In this document: one piece after another, positions 26,383 to 34,367 of the stretch
How positions within the stretch are numbered: position 1 is the stretch's first letter
How the letters are laid out: the number at the start of each line of letters is the position of its first letter
Assembly: GCA_944327225.1 (NCBI GenBank)
Contig: CALVGZ010000006.1
Span: 1 to 64,000, forward strand
DNA from: Candidatus Gastranaerophilales bacterium
Lineage (GTDB): Bacteria > Cyanobacteriota > Vampirovibrionia > Gastranaerophilales > Gastranaerophilaceae
Reading direction: 5' to 3'
Length of the DNA stretch: 64,000 nucleotides
Notes under the pieces: generated by a model
What the model saw: only the letters and a program-made list of their open reading frames with translations
The model's database searches: none
What the model was told of the DNA's origin: nothing
Program-made: the position numbers and the translations under genes

Positions 26383-27648
26383 CTAAACTAAAGCTAAAGA
26401 TGCCTTCTTTGTCAAAACATCAACCATTTGGGTTTCTTCCCAAGGTATCAAAAAATCTTCACGACCGACATGACCGTAAGCTGCTAACTTTTGATAAAAT
26501 TTACCGCCATTTTTAGCTGGTAAATTTCTTAAATCAAACTGCTTGATAATTGCTGCCGGTCTTAAATCAAAGGTCTCAACAACTATTTTTGACAAAATTT
26601 CATCAGAAATTTTCCCCGTACCAAAAGTATCAACCAAAACAGAAACCGGTTTAGACTTGCCTATTGCATAAGCAAGCTCAATTTCACACTTTTGTGCTAA
26701 ACCCGCCTTTACAATATTTTTTGCAACCCAGCGAGCAGCATAAGCAGCAGAGCGATCGACTTTTGTCGGATCTTTACCTGAAAACGCACCGCCGCCATGA
26801 CGAGCATATCCACCATAAGTATCAACGATTATTTTTCTTCCGGTCAAGCCTGCATCTCCTTGTGGGCCACCAATTACAAATCTGCCCGAAGGATTAATCA
26901 AATAATTTGTTGTTTCGTCAGGTTTAATTTCATAATTTTCAAAAACCGGCTTCACAACAAAATTTATCATATCATTTCTTATAATTTCTTGAATTTTTTG
27001 ATTATCCGAAATACCTTTTATTTCAGGGTCATGCTGTGTTGAAATGACTATTGTATCAATTCTATAAGGCTTTCCGTCTTTATATTCAACCGTAACTTGG
27101 CTTTTGCCGTCCGGACGCAAATAGTTTACAAGCTTTTGCTTTCTAACTTCAGATAATCTATAAGCTAACTTATGAGCTAACGAGATAGGAAGCGGCATTA
27201 ATTCAGGTGTCTCATTGCAAGCATATCCAAACATAATACCTTGGTCACCTGCTCCGATATCCAATGTTTCATCTTTTGATGTATCCGCATTATCCAAACG
27301 AGTTTCAAGAGCTTTGTTTACACCACCCGCTATATCAGTTGATTGTTCATCAATAGACGTTAAAACAGCGCATGTTTTATAGTCAAAACCGCCGCCTTCT
27401 TCTCCGTTATATCCAATTGATTTAATTGTATTTCTGACAATAGAAGGAATATCAACATAACAATTAGAAGTAATTTCACCACAAACTAAAGCCATACCAG
27501 TTGTAACAGTGGTTTCTGCCGCAACTCTAGATTTAGGATCTTTAGTTAAAAATTCATCCAAAATGGCGTCTGAAATTTGATCACAGACCTTATCAGGATG
27601 ACCTTCTGTTACAGATTCAGAAGTAAACAAAAAATTTTTTAAAGTCAT
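26383..27648 (-). CDS. metK: S-adenosylmethionine synthase
   Basis: Makes S-adenosylmethionine from methionine and ATP. The three family signatures are present: [20 protein letters not shown] at the start, [12 protein letters not shown], and [19 protein letters not shown]. At 421 residues it is slightly longer than the common form, through an insertion around residues 210-225. AAGGAG precedes the ATG. Its upstream region contains an inverted repeat that overlaps the -10 box. It ends at a strong terminator. Confidence 0.97.
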   Translation of the reverse strand: MTLKNFLFTSESVTEGHPDKVCDQISDAILDEFLTKDPKSRVAAETTVTTGMALVCGEITSNCYVDIPSIVRNTIKSIGYNGEEGGGFDYKTCAVLTSIDEQSTDIAGGVNKALETRLDNADTSKDETLDIGAGDQGIMFGYACNETPELMPLPISLAHKLAYRLSEVRKQKLVNYLRPDGKSQVTVEYKDGKPYRIDTIVISTQHDPEIKGISDNQKIQEIIRNDMINFVVKPVFENYEIKPDETTNYLINPSGRFVIGGPQGDAGLTGRKIIVDTYGGYARHGGGAFSGKDPTKVDRSAAYAARWVAKNIVKAGLAQKCEIELAYAIGKSKPVSVLVDTFGTGKISDEILSKIVVETFDLRPAAIIKQFDLRNLPAKNGGKFYQKLAAYGHVGREDFLIPWEETQMVDVLTKKASLALV

Positions 27649-27666
27649 CTTTTTCTCCTTAATTTC

Positions 27667-27728
27667 TACTATACCGGTAAGGTTTTTAATTCCGACCCGG
27701 CAACAACATTGTAGTTAACATTATAGTA
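27667..27728 (-). promoter_or_regulatory. metK upstream region with -10 box and inverted repeat
   Basis: On the minus strand TACTATAATG (27728-27719) contains TATAAT. TACTATA there is complementary to TATAGTA at 27673-27667, just before the ribosome-binding site, and CCGG pairs lie inside. If transcription began upstream, this would be a closed multi-stem leader; if TATAAT is the -10 box, the outer arm is not transcribed and the repeat could be an operator. No known SAM riboswitch consensus is matched. Confidence 0.4.
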
Positions 27729-27865
27729 CAAATAAAAAACTAAGAATAAATTTTACATTTCTTAAGGTATTCAACAAAAAAAATTTTTACGATATTTAAA
27801 TGTATACAACCCAAAAATATAAAAAATTAATAAAACTTTAATACAAGCACAATAAAGGAAAATAT

Positions 27866-29101
27866 ATGATTACAATAAGCCCGATTAACAGTATAGTTAC
27901 AGCAAAAAATATTTTAAACAAACATTCAATTAAAACAAAGAGGCCCCTATCTTTAAAAACAGAAAATGATTCATTAAAATTATCAACAACAAAAAAAACC
28001 GAATTTATAAACAGCATAAAAAACGGATATAGCAAAATCAGCTTTAAAGGAAATATAGAAGATTATAAAGCTAAAATCGTTTTAGATTCACAAAAAGAAT
28101 ATGATGAAGCTATGGCGATCTTGCAGCAAGCAAAAAAAGAAAATTTTAAAGACAATATAAATGAAACAGGAAAAACAATAAGAAAATTTACAACTACGGA
28201 AAGGCTATTCAATGAAATTAAAATAATGAGAGAAATTGACCCCGAGGGGCTATCAAGATTAACTGAATTCGATCCCGAAACACTTGAAATATATGAAATA
28301 GTTAAATACAACAGAAAAAAATCAGGCATAGGTAAGGCAACTCCTGTGTCGTACACATATAAAGACGGTAAAATAACATCATTCTGCAAAGATTCAGAGA
28401 GACTAGATAATGGAAAATGGAAAAACGCAGAAGTAATTTTATTTCAAGAAAACGATGCAATATCTCCCGATAGAACAAATGAACTTGAACAATTAGAGGA
28501 AAAAATAATTAATGATACTAAAAGAATTCAAGAAGAAGCATTCCGTATGGGTTTAAAAGCAAAAACGGAATATGAAAAAACTACAAAAATAATGCAACAA
28601 ATTTTTAAAAACATTTGGGATATAATCAGTAAACTATCGGAAACAGAGGACGATACAAATACACAAGAAATAATGATAGGATTAAACGACGATAAAATTA
28701 GCAAAAATGCAATATATGATTTCAACACCAATAGAATAAATAGAATTAACATAGGTTATGAAGTTGCACCAAGCGGAAATATATGTATTGCAGAAGGATA
28801 CGACTTTGAAAATAACAGAATGGTGACAATTAACAAAGGAATTGAAATATCGGGTAATACTCAAAAAATTAAAGAAAGATACATTTATACAAATGGAAAA
28901 TTTGCACTATATATTAAAAATTGTAAGATAACCGCACCAGGAAACTGGCAAGCTGAAGAGGTATATTATTTTGAAAACGGCAAAGTGTCAAGAATGTATA
29001 AAAACCTTATGGTCAACAACCAAAAACAAGAATCAGCTATAGCATATATCATAAGAGATGATAAAATTGTTAATTCTATTAAAAATTGGAAAAATTATTA
29101 A
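27866..29101 (+). CDS. Two-fold repeated protein of unknown function
   Basis: The 411 residues begin with a threonine/lysine/asparagine-rich tail that ends in SKISFKGN near residue 58. The rest contains two related halves: TEFDPETLEIYEIVKYN...YTYKDGKITSF...GKWKNAEVILF and YDFNTNRINRINIGYEV...YIYTNGKFALY...GNWQAEEVYYF. Each looks like a strand-rich repeat for protein contacts, with a coiled segment between them (about residues 205-265). No signal peptide or membrane helix. A broken copy of its N-terminal region follows at 29131-29424. AAAGGA precedes the ATG. Confidence 0.65.
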   Translation: MITISPINSIVTAKNILNKHSIKTKRPLSLKTENDSLKLSTTKKTEFINSIKNGYSKISFKGNIEDYKAKIVLDSQKEYDEAMAILQQAKKENFKDNINETGKTIRKFTTTERLFNEIKIMREIDPEGLSRLTEFDPETLEIYEIVKYNRKKSGIGKATPVSYTYKDGKITSFCKDSERLDNGKWKNAEVILFQENDAISPDRTNELEQLEEKIINDTKRIQEEAFRMGLKAKTEYEKTTKIMQQIFKNIWDIISKLSETEDDTNTQEIMIGLNDDKISKNAIYDFNTNRINRINIGYEVAPSGNICIAEGYDFENNRMVTINKGIEISGNTQKIKERYIYTNGKFALYIKNCKITAPGNWQAEEVYYFENGKVSRMYKNLMVNNQKQESAIAYIIRDDKIVNSIKNWKNY

Positions 29102-29130
29102 TAAACTAAATTAAAAAAAATAAAACATAA

Positions 29131-29424
29131 ACAACTCCAAATTTTTTTAAAAAAATACAAAATACTACAAAAAAAATCAAAGTTAAAGTACGGAAGCAGT
29201 ATGACAAGGTTATGGCAATTATAGAAAAAACAACAGAAAAAATAATGGATGAATTAGACGGAGACAAAATTGTAAGAAGAACAGAATTTGATTCAGATAC
29301 TCTTGAAATAGAAAATATATATAAAAACTTCAACATAGATTCTGACAGAGCTAAAAGCTGGGCAGAAAACTTTACCCGCAACAAAGAAGGCAAGCTTGAA
29401 GAAGTTAAACCACAAATAGTATAA
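29131..29424 (+). pseudogene. Truncated copy of the preceding gene
   Basis: The frame is open from 29131 but the first ATG is at 29212. Similarity to the preceding protein starts before that ATG: VRKQYDKVMAIIEK matches SQKEYDEAMAILQQ, and RRTEFDSDTLEIENI matches SRLTEFDPETLEIYEI. The 5' end and the whole second half are missing and no ribosome-binding site precedes the ATG. The 70-codon ATG-started part could still be translated, but a decaying duplicate is the simpler reading. Confidence 0.65.
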
Positions 29425-29444
29425 TAAATAATTTAAAGACAAAA

Positions 29445-29485
29445 ATTCTCCTTGGAAAACGCTTGAAATCTAAGGAGAATTTTTT
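29445..29485 (+). terminator. Terminator upstream of aspS
   Basis: ATTCTCCTT (29445-29453) pairs with AAGGAGAAT (29472-29480) around an 18-base loop, followed by TTTTTT. Confidence 0.75.
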
Positions 29486-29571
29486 AAAAAAATTCCGACT
29501 TAAAAATTTGATTAAAATTTTATGTTTATTTTATAATAAAGCTACATTAATAATTAAACGAGAGGGAAAAT

Positions 29572-31347
29572 ATGGAATTAACATATAAAAAACAAAGTTG
29601 CACAGAGTTAAATGAATCCGATATAGGAAAAACGGCACTATTAGCAGGATGGGCTAGTACAATCCGTGATTTAGGCGGAATAATTTTTGTTGAATTAAGA
29701 GATAAAACCGGACTGTTTCAACTTGTTGCTGATCCTACCATAAACCCTGAAGTACATAAAATTTTATCAAAAATAAAACCTGAATATGTTATTCAAGTTG
29801 AAGGCAAAATATCAAAAAGACCAGATGACACTATAAACGATAAACTTAAAACGGGTACGATTGAAATGTATCCAAAAACAGTAAATGTTTTATCAGCTGC
29901 CCAAACTCTCCCTTTTGTTTTGGATGATGATAATGTTTCCGAAGATGTACGTCTAAAATATCGATATCTGGATTTAAGACGTGAAAAAATGATGAATAAT
30001 TTTCAATTACGTCATAAAATCGTAACAGCAATAAGAAATTACCTTAATAGCCTTGATTTTATGGAAGTGGAAACCCCTGTTCTAATCAAAGCAACACCCG
30101 AAGGAGCAAGGGACTACTTGGTTCCTTCAAGAATCCACGACGGAAAATTTTATGCACTACCTCAATCACCTCAAATTTTTAAACAATTATTAATGGTTGC
30201 AGGCTTTGAAAAATATTACCAAATAGCAAAATGTTTTAGAGATGAAGACTTAAGAGCAGACAGGCAGCCCGAATTCACGCAGGTTGATATGGAAATGTCT
30301 TTTGTCAATCAAGATGACGTCATAAAAATGACAGAAGGACTTATCGAAAGTGCATTTGCAGCAGCAGGAGTTGAAGTTAAAGCTCCTTTTAAAAGAATTA
30401 CATACAAAGAAGCAATGGACAGATTTGGTTCAGATAAACCCGATACACGCTTTGGATTAGAACTTTTTGATGTAACAGATATAATGCAAGCATCAACTTT
30501 TGAAGCATTTAAAGCGGTCATCAACAACGGCGGAACAGTAAGAGCAATTAAAATCCCCGGAATTGCAGGATATTCAAGAAAAGAAATGGATGATATAAGA
30601 AACCTCGCAATTTCGTTCGGAGCAAAAGGTCTAGCTTGGATAACATATATGGAAGACGGCACAGTTAAATCACCCGTTTTAAAATTCCTAAACGAAGAAC
30701 AAATTAAAGAAATTCAATCAAGAGCAGAAGCTCAAAATGGCGACATAGTATTCTTTGTGGCTGATTATCCTCAAATTGTATTTGATGTACTTGGAAGATT
30801 TAGATTATATTTTGGCGAAAAACTAAATATGATAGATAAATCAAAACACGACCTTCTCTGGGTTGTAGACTTCCCATTGTTCGAATACAGTTTTGAAGAT
30901 GGCACATATAAATCTATGCATCATCCTTTTACAATGCCCGCTATAGAAGACATAGATAAACTCGAAAATGATAAAGGCAATGTTAAATCAATTGCTTACG
31001 ATATAATCTACAACGGAAACGAACTTGGCGGCGGTTCAATCAGAATTCATGATGCTGAAATTCAAAGAAAAGTGTTCCATGCCCTTGGTTTAAATCAAGA
31101 AGAAATAAACGAAAAATTTGAATTTATGATAGACGCATTCAAATATGGAACACCCCCGCATGGCGGTCTTGCAATAGGATTAGACAGACTTGTTGCACTT
31201 TTATTAAGGGCAAATTCAATTAGAGAAGTTATTGCATTTCCTAAAAATTCAGCTGCCAAAGATTTAATGACAAATGCTCCTTCAATGGCTTCAGAAGAAC
31301 AATTAAGAGAATTACATTTGAAATTAAGAAATTTACCTAAGGTATAA
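29572..31347 (+). CDS. aspS: Aspartyl-tRNA synthetase
   Basis: A class II synthetase of bacterial type, 591 residues. It has an N-terminal anticodon-binding OB fold (GWASTIRDLGGIIFVELRD), class II motif 1 (FMEVETPVLIKATPEGARDY), motif 2 (CFRDEDLRADRQPEFTQVD), the GAD insertion (about 285-410) and motif 3 (GLAIGLDRLVALLL). With GatC present in the genome it may be non-discriminating, charging tRNA(Asn) too, but that cannot be decided here. GAGAGGG precedes the ATG; a glycosyltransferase follows with no gap. Confidence 0.97.
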   Translation: MELTYKKQSCTELNESDIGKTALLAGWASTIRDLGGIIFVELRDKTGLFQLVADPTINPEVHKILSKIKPEYVIQVEGKISKRPDDTINDKLKTGTIEMYPKTVNVLSAAQTLPFVLDDDNVSEDVRLKYRYLDLRREKMMNNFQLRHKIVTAIRNYLNSLDFMEVETPVLIKATPEGARDYLVPSRIHDGKFYALPQSPQIFKQLLMVAGFEKYYQIAKCFRDEDLRADRQPEFTQVDMEMSFVNQDDVIKMTEGLIESAFAAAGVEVKAPFKRITYKEAMDRFGSDKPDTRFGLELFDVTDIMQASTFEAFKAVINNGGTVRAIKIPGIAGYSRKEMDDIRNLAISFGAKGLAWITYMEDGTVKSPVLKFLNEEQIKEIQSRAEAQNGDIVFFVADYPQIVFDVLGRFRLYFGEKLNMIDKSKHDLLWVVDFPLFEYSFEDGTYKSMHHPFTMPAIEDIDKLENDKGNVKSIAYDIIYNGNELGGGSIRIHDAEIQRKVFHALGLNQEEINEKFEFMIDAFKYGTPPHGGLAIGLDRLVALLLRANSIREVIAFPKNSAAKDLMTNAPSMASEEQLRELHLKLRNLPKV

Positions 31348-32100
31348 ATGCTAAATAACAAAAAAATAGTTGTAGTAATGCCTGCTTACAATGCGGAAGC
31401 TACCTTGGAAAAAACATACAATGAAATTCCAAAAGATTTCATTGATGAAATTATTCTTGTGGATGATTTTTCAAAAGATAATACCGTAAATATTGCAAAA
31501 CAATTAAATATTAAAACCATTTGCCACAGTAAAAATATGGGCTATGGTGCAAACCAAAAAACCTGCTACAATGAAGCACTTAAAATCGGAGCTGACATAA
31601 CTATAATGCTCCATCCCGATTACCAATATAACCCAAAATTAATCCCCGCAATGGCCTCAATGATAGCGTACAATAACTATGATTTTGTTATAGCATCAAG
31701 ATTTTTAACAGGAAACGCCAAAAAAAGCAAAATGCCACGTTATAAATATTTCGCAAACAGATTTTTAACCTCTTTTCAAAACATACTTTTAAATAAAGAT
31801 TTATCGGAATATCACAGCGGCTATAGAGCATTTAATTCCGAAATACTTAAAAAAATTGACTATAATTCCTTAAGTAATGACTTTATATTTGACAATGAAC
31901 TTATAACATTAATTTGCCGCAACAATTTCTCAATAGGTGAAATCTCGACTCCTGCAAGATATTTTAATGAAGCAAGCTCAATTAACTTTAAAAACTCATG
32001 CAAATACGGGTTAGGAGTTCTTTTTATCAGTATAAAATTTTTTCTTAATAAAGCAAAAAACAAAATATCTAAATACTTGTTGCAAGACTGGGAGCAATAA
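31348..32100 (+). CDS. Family 2 glycosyltransferase
   Basis: The 250 residues have the GT2 (GT-A) fold: VVVMPAYNAEATLEKTYNEI, EIILVDDFSKDNT, SKNMGYGANQKT, and the metal-binding site seen as HPDYQYNPK. The later GYRAFNSEILKKI segment fits the polyprenyl-phosphate sugar transferase (DPM1-like) subgroup. The C-terminus has one hydrophobic stretch (YGLGVLFISIKFF) that may touch the membrane. It begins directly after the aspS stop codon with AAGG inside the end of aspS, so they are cotranscribed. The last 32 bases overlap the convergent HD-GYP gene. Confidence 0.85.
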   Translation: MLNNKKIVVVMPAYNAEATLEKTYNEIPKDFIDEIILVDDFSKDNTVNIAKQLNIKTICHSKNMGYGANQKTCYNEALKIGADITIMLHPDYQYNPKLIPAMASMIAYNNYDFVIASRFLTGNAKKSKMPRYKYFANRFLTSFQNILLNKDLSEYHSGYRAFNSEILKKIDYNSLSNDFIFDNELITLICRNNFSIGEISTPARYFNEASSINFKNSCKYGLGVLFISIKFFLNKAKNKISKYLLQDWEQ

Positions 32101-33910
32101 TTATAAATTTTCTGACAAGTTCTCTATCCCATTGTGCCCCTGCACCCATTTTCAATATTTCACAAGCCTTATGTACGGATAAACCTTTTCTATATGGTCT
32201 ATCCGATATTAAAGCATGGTATGCATCAGCAATAGCAACAATTCTTGCTGATAAAGGAATATCATCGCCCTTTAAACCATAAGGATAACCCGAACCATCA
32301 ATATGTTCGTGATGATATTTAACCATGGGAATAAGATCATGCAACGATTTATTTGGCTTTAGCACCTTATCAGCACCTATTGCCGGATGCTGCTTCATAA
32401 TCATCCATTCATCATCAGATAACATATCAGGTTTTCTTAATACATGTTCAGGAATACCGATTTTGCCAATATCATGCAAAAGTGCACCTAATTTTATACG
32501 CTCGACCTCGTTGGCAGGCAAATCAACAGCTCTCGCCAATGCCTCAGCATACCTTGAAACTGCAGCAGAATGACCCTTTGTATAAGTATCTTTCGCATCA
32601 ATAGTAGCCGCCAAAGAAGAAACAACATCCAATAAATGTTCATTAGATACAATTTTTTCACTATGAAACTGATTAATAAGCTCCTCTTCGATATTAATAC
32701 CTACAGATGCATGCTTTTTAGTTAAGACTCTTGCAAAGCATTTTAAAGCTTCATCATCCCAAAAATTATAATCATTGGTAGATGTTATAGTTGACTGTCC
32801 AGTTTGATTTCTTTTGCTTTTTGAAATATATAAAGCTTGTTCAGCTAAAATTGTCAATTTTTCCTGTTTATTTGTAGAATCCGGAAACATAGAAATTCCG
32901 CAAGAAAATTTTAATTGTCCCAGATCATCAAACATAGTACACGACAAATTATAAAGTAAATATTCACAAACATATTTGGCTTCTTCATCTGTTGTATCAG
33001 GCATTATGATTCCAATTTTATCGCCGCCGTATCTGCCCAATATATCTGTATTTCTGACATTCTTCTTAATTTTTTTAGCAACTTCTTTAATTATTTCATC
33101 ACCTTTTGCATGTCCTAATTCATTATTTATTTCAGAAATATTTGCAATATCAAAAATACAAAATGCTAATTTTTTATCCGAATTTGCACATTGTGTAAGT
33201 TCAAAAGCCAAGTCCTCTTGAAGTTTTTTATGATTAGAAAGTCCTGTTAAAGAATCAATATCAGTATTCCTGTCAACCAAATCAGCTAACATACGATTCT
33301 TATAAAAAACAGCAATATAATTAGCAATCAGCTTATAAAACTCAAAATATTGGTTTGCACAATTATCAGCAAAAATAATAACACCGACACACTCTCTGAA
33401 AGCAATCAGGGGGATAACGTGGGTCGCAACATTTGCGAGATAGCTAAGTTTTAAATATTCACTATCTGTTGTCAATATAATTTGTTTGTTTTTAAATGCC
33501 TTAACTATAATATTTTCATCATCATTAAGCATTATTTTAGAATTATAAGAAGCACCGGTTTTATCAATTAATTTTACGTTAATATAATTAAAATTCTGAT
33601 TATAAATTCCAAGTGCAGAAAAATTAAGATTTAATTTTGAAGAAATATTATTGTGAACAGAATAAAACAAATTCGCAATATCACTCTGACCCGAGAATGA
33701 TACATTAATCGCGTTAATTAAATCTATATAGTTTATATCGTTAGTTTTATAATAAGAATTTGTATACCCGCTAAACAACCTGTTGGCAGATGTTCTTGCA
33801 TTAAGCGGCATAATTTTCGATGTATCAATGGGGTTTGATGTTTTTTGATTAATTATACCTTCTGAAGCCAAAGAGCGGGAATTTTCTTCTTTTATATTAT
33901 TAGAATCCAT
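32069..33910 (-). CDS. GAF-GGDEF-HD-GYP signalling protein with degenerate GGDEF
   Basis: Domain order over 613 residues: GAF-like sensor (about 70-210), GGDEF domain (about 220-385), HD-GYP domain (about 420-600). The GGDEF signature reads GRYGGDKIGII, so the essential Glu/Phe pair is replaced by Lys-Ile and cyclase activity is unlikely. The HD-GYP part is intact: LLHDIGKIGIPEHVL, then YHHEHIDGSGYPYGLKGDDI. The protein is therefore probably a cyclic-di-GMP phosphodiesterase with a regulatory GGDEF domain. AAAGG precedes the ATG. No membrane segment is seen. Confidence 0.9.
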   Translation of the reverse strand: MDSNNIKEENSRSLASEGIINQKTSNPIDTSKIMPLNARTSANRLFSGYTNSYYKTNDINYIDLINAINVSFSGQSDIANLFYSVHNNISSKLNLNFSALGIYNQNFNYINVKLIDKTGASYNSKIMLNDDENIIVKAFKNKQIILTTDSEYLKLSYLANVATHVIPLIAFRECVGVIIFADNCANQYFEFYKLIANYIAVFYKNRMLADLVDRNTDIDSLTGLSNHKKLQEDLAFELTQCANSDKKLAFCIFDIANISEINNELGHAKGDEIIKEVAKKIKKNVRNTDILGRYGGDKIGIIMPDTTDEEAKYVCEYLLYNLSCTMFDDLGQLKFSCGISMFPDSTNKQEKLTILAEQALYISKSKRNQTGQSTITSTNDYNFWDDEALKCFARVLTKKHASVGINIEEELINQFHSEKIVSNEHLLDVVSSLAATIDAKDTYTKGHSAAVSRYAEALARAVDLPANEVERIKLGALLHDIGKIGIPEHVLRKPDMLSDDEWMIMKQHPAIGADKVLKPNKSLHDLIPMVKYHHEHIDGSGYPYGLKGDDIPLSARIVAIADAYHALISDRPYRKGLSVHKACEILKMGAGAQWDRELVRKFIIIAPSLATSI

Positions 33911-34024
33911 TTCGACCTTTCGCTATTCAACAATATTTTTAAATCCGCTGAATAAAAAAAATGCTGAAATATTTTAAAATTATAACATATCTTTACAATT
34001 CTTAAAATATATATAGAAAAAAAT

Positions 34025-34297
34025 TTACAAATTAATCTCAATTAATTTAATAGAACCCCTGTGTCCCAAAGAAATAGAAATTTTACTTTTTGGTATATCA
34101 AATAAATTAGAAAAATATTCAATTATTGCTTTGTTCGCTCTTCCTTCAACGGCTTTTTCTCTAATTTTTACCTTAATAATATCATCAAGAAACTCGATTG
34201 AATTTTCCTTTGAAGCTGCAATAACTTTTATTTTGAATTTTAAACTACCGTTTTTTATAAATGTTTCTTTTAACTCGAAAAAATTTTTATATGCCAT
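34025..34297 (-). CDS. DUF167/YggU family protein
   Basis: A 90-residue protein with the DUF167 pattern LKFKIKVIAASKENSIEF, VKIREKAVEGRANKAIIEYF and SLGHRGSIKLIEI. The family is widespread, folds as a small alpha/beta unit and has no firm biochemical role. It is transcribed away from rel, with 70 bases between the two starts. No clear ribosome-binding site is seen. Confidence 0.85.
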   Translation of the reverse strand: MAYKNFFELKETFIKNGSLKFKIKVIAASKENSIEFLDDIIKVKIREKAVEGRANKAIIEYFSNLFDIPKSKISISLGHRGSIKLIEINL

Positions 34298-34355
34298 AAT
34301 TAGCCATTCTGCAACAAATACAACAAATAATATACACTAAAAATAAGATAAGTTG

Positions 34356-34361
34356 TATAAT
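34356..34361 (+). promoter_or_regulatory. -10 box of rel, leaderless type
   Basis: TATAAT at 34356-34361 is separated from the ATG at 34368 by AAAAAAA's first six bases, with no ribosome-binding site. The -35 box is poor (TACACT at about 34333). Confidence 0.65.
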
Positions 34362-34367
34362 AAAAAA

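Noticed and set aside
27691-27710. CCCGGCAAC on the plus strand as part of a SAM-I riboswitch
   Set aside because: It reads away from metK, and neither the GAUGAAACC-type core nor the other conserved stems are present.
32989-33050. Active diguanylate cyclase
   Set aside because: The signature reads GGDKI; the catalytic glutamate and phenylalanine are missing.
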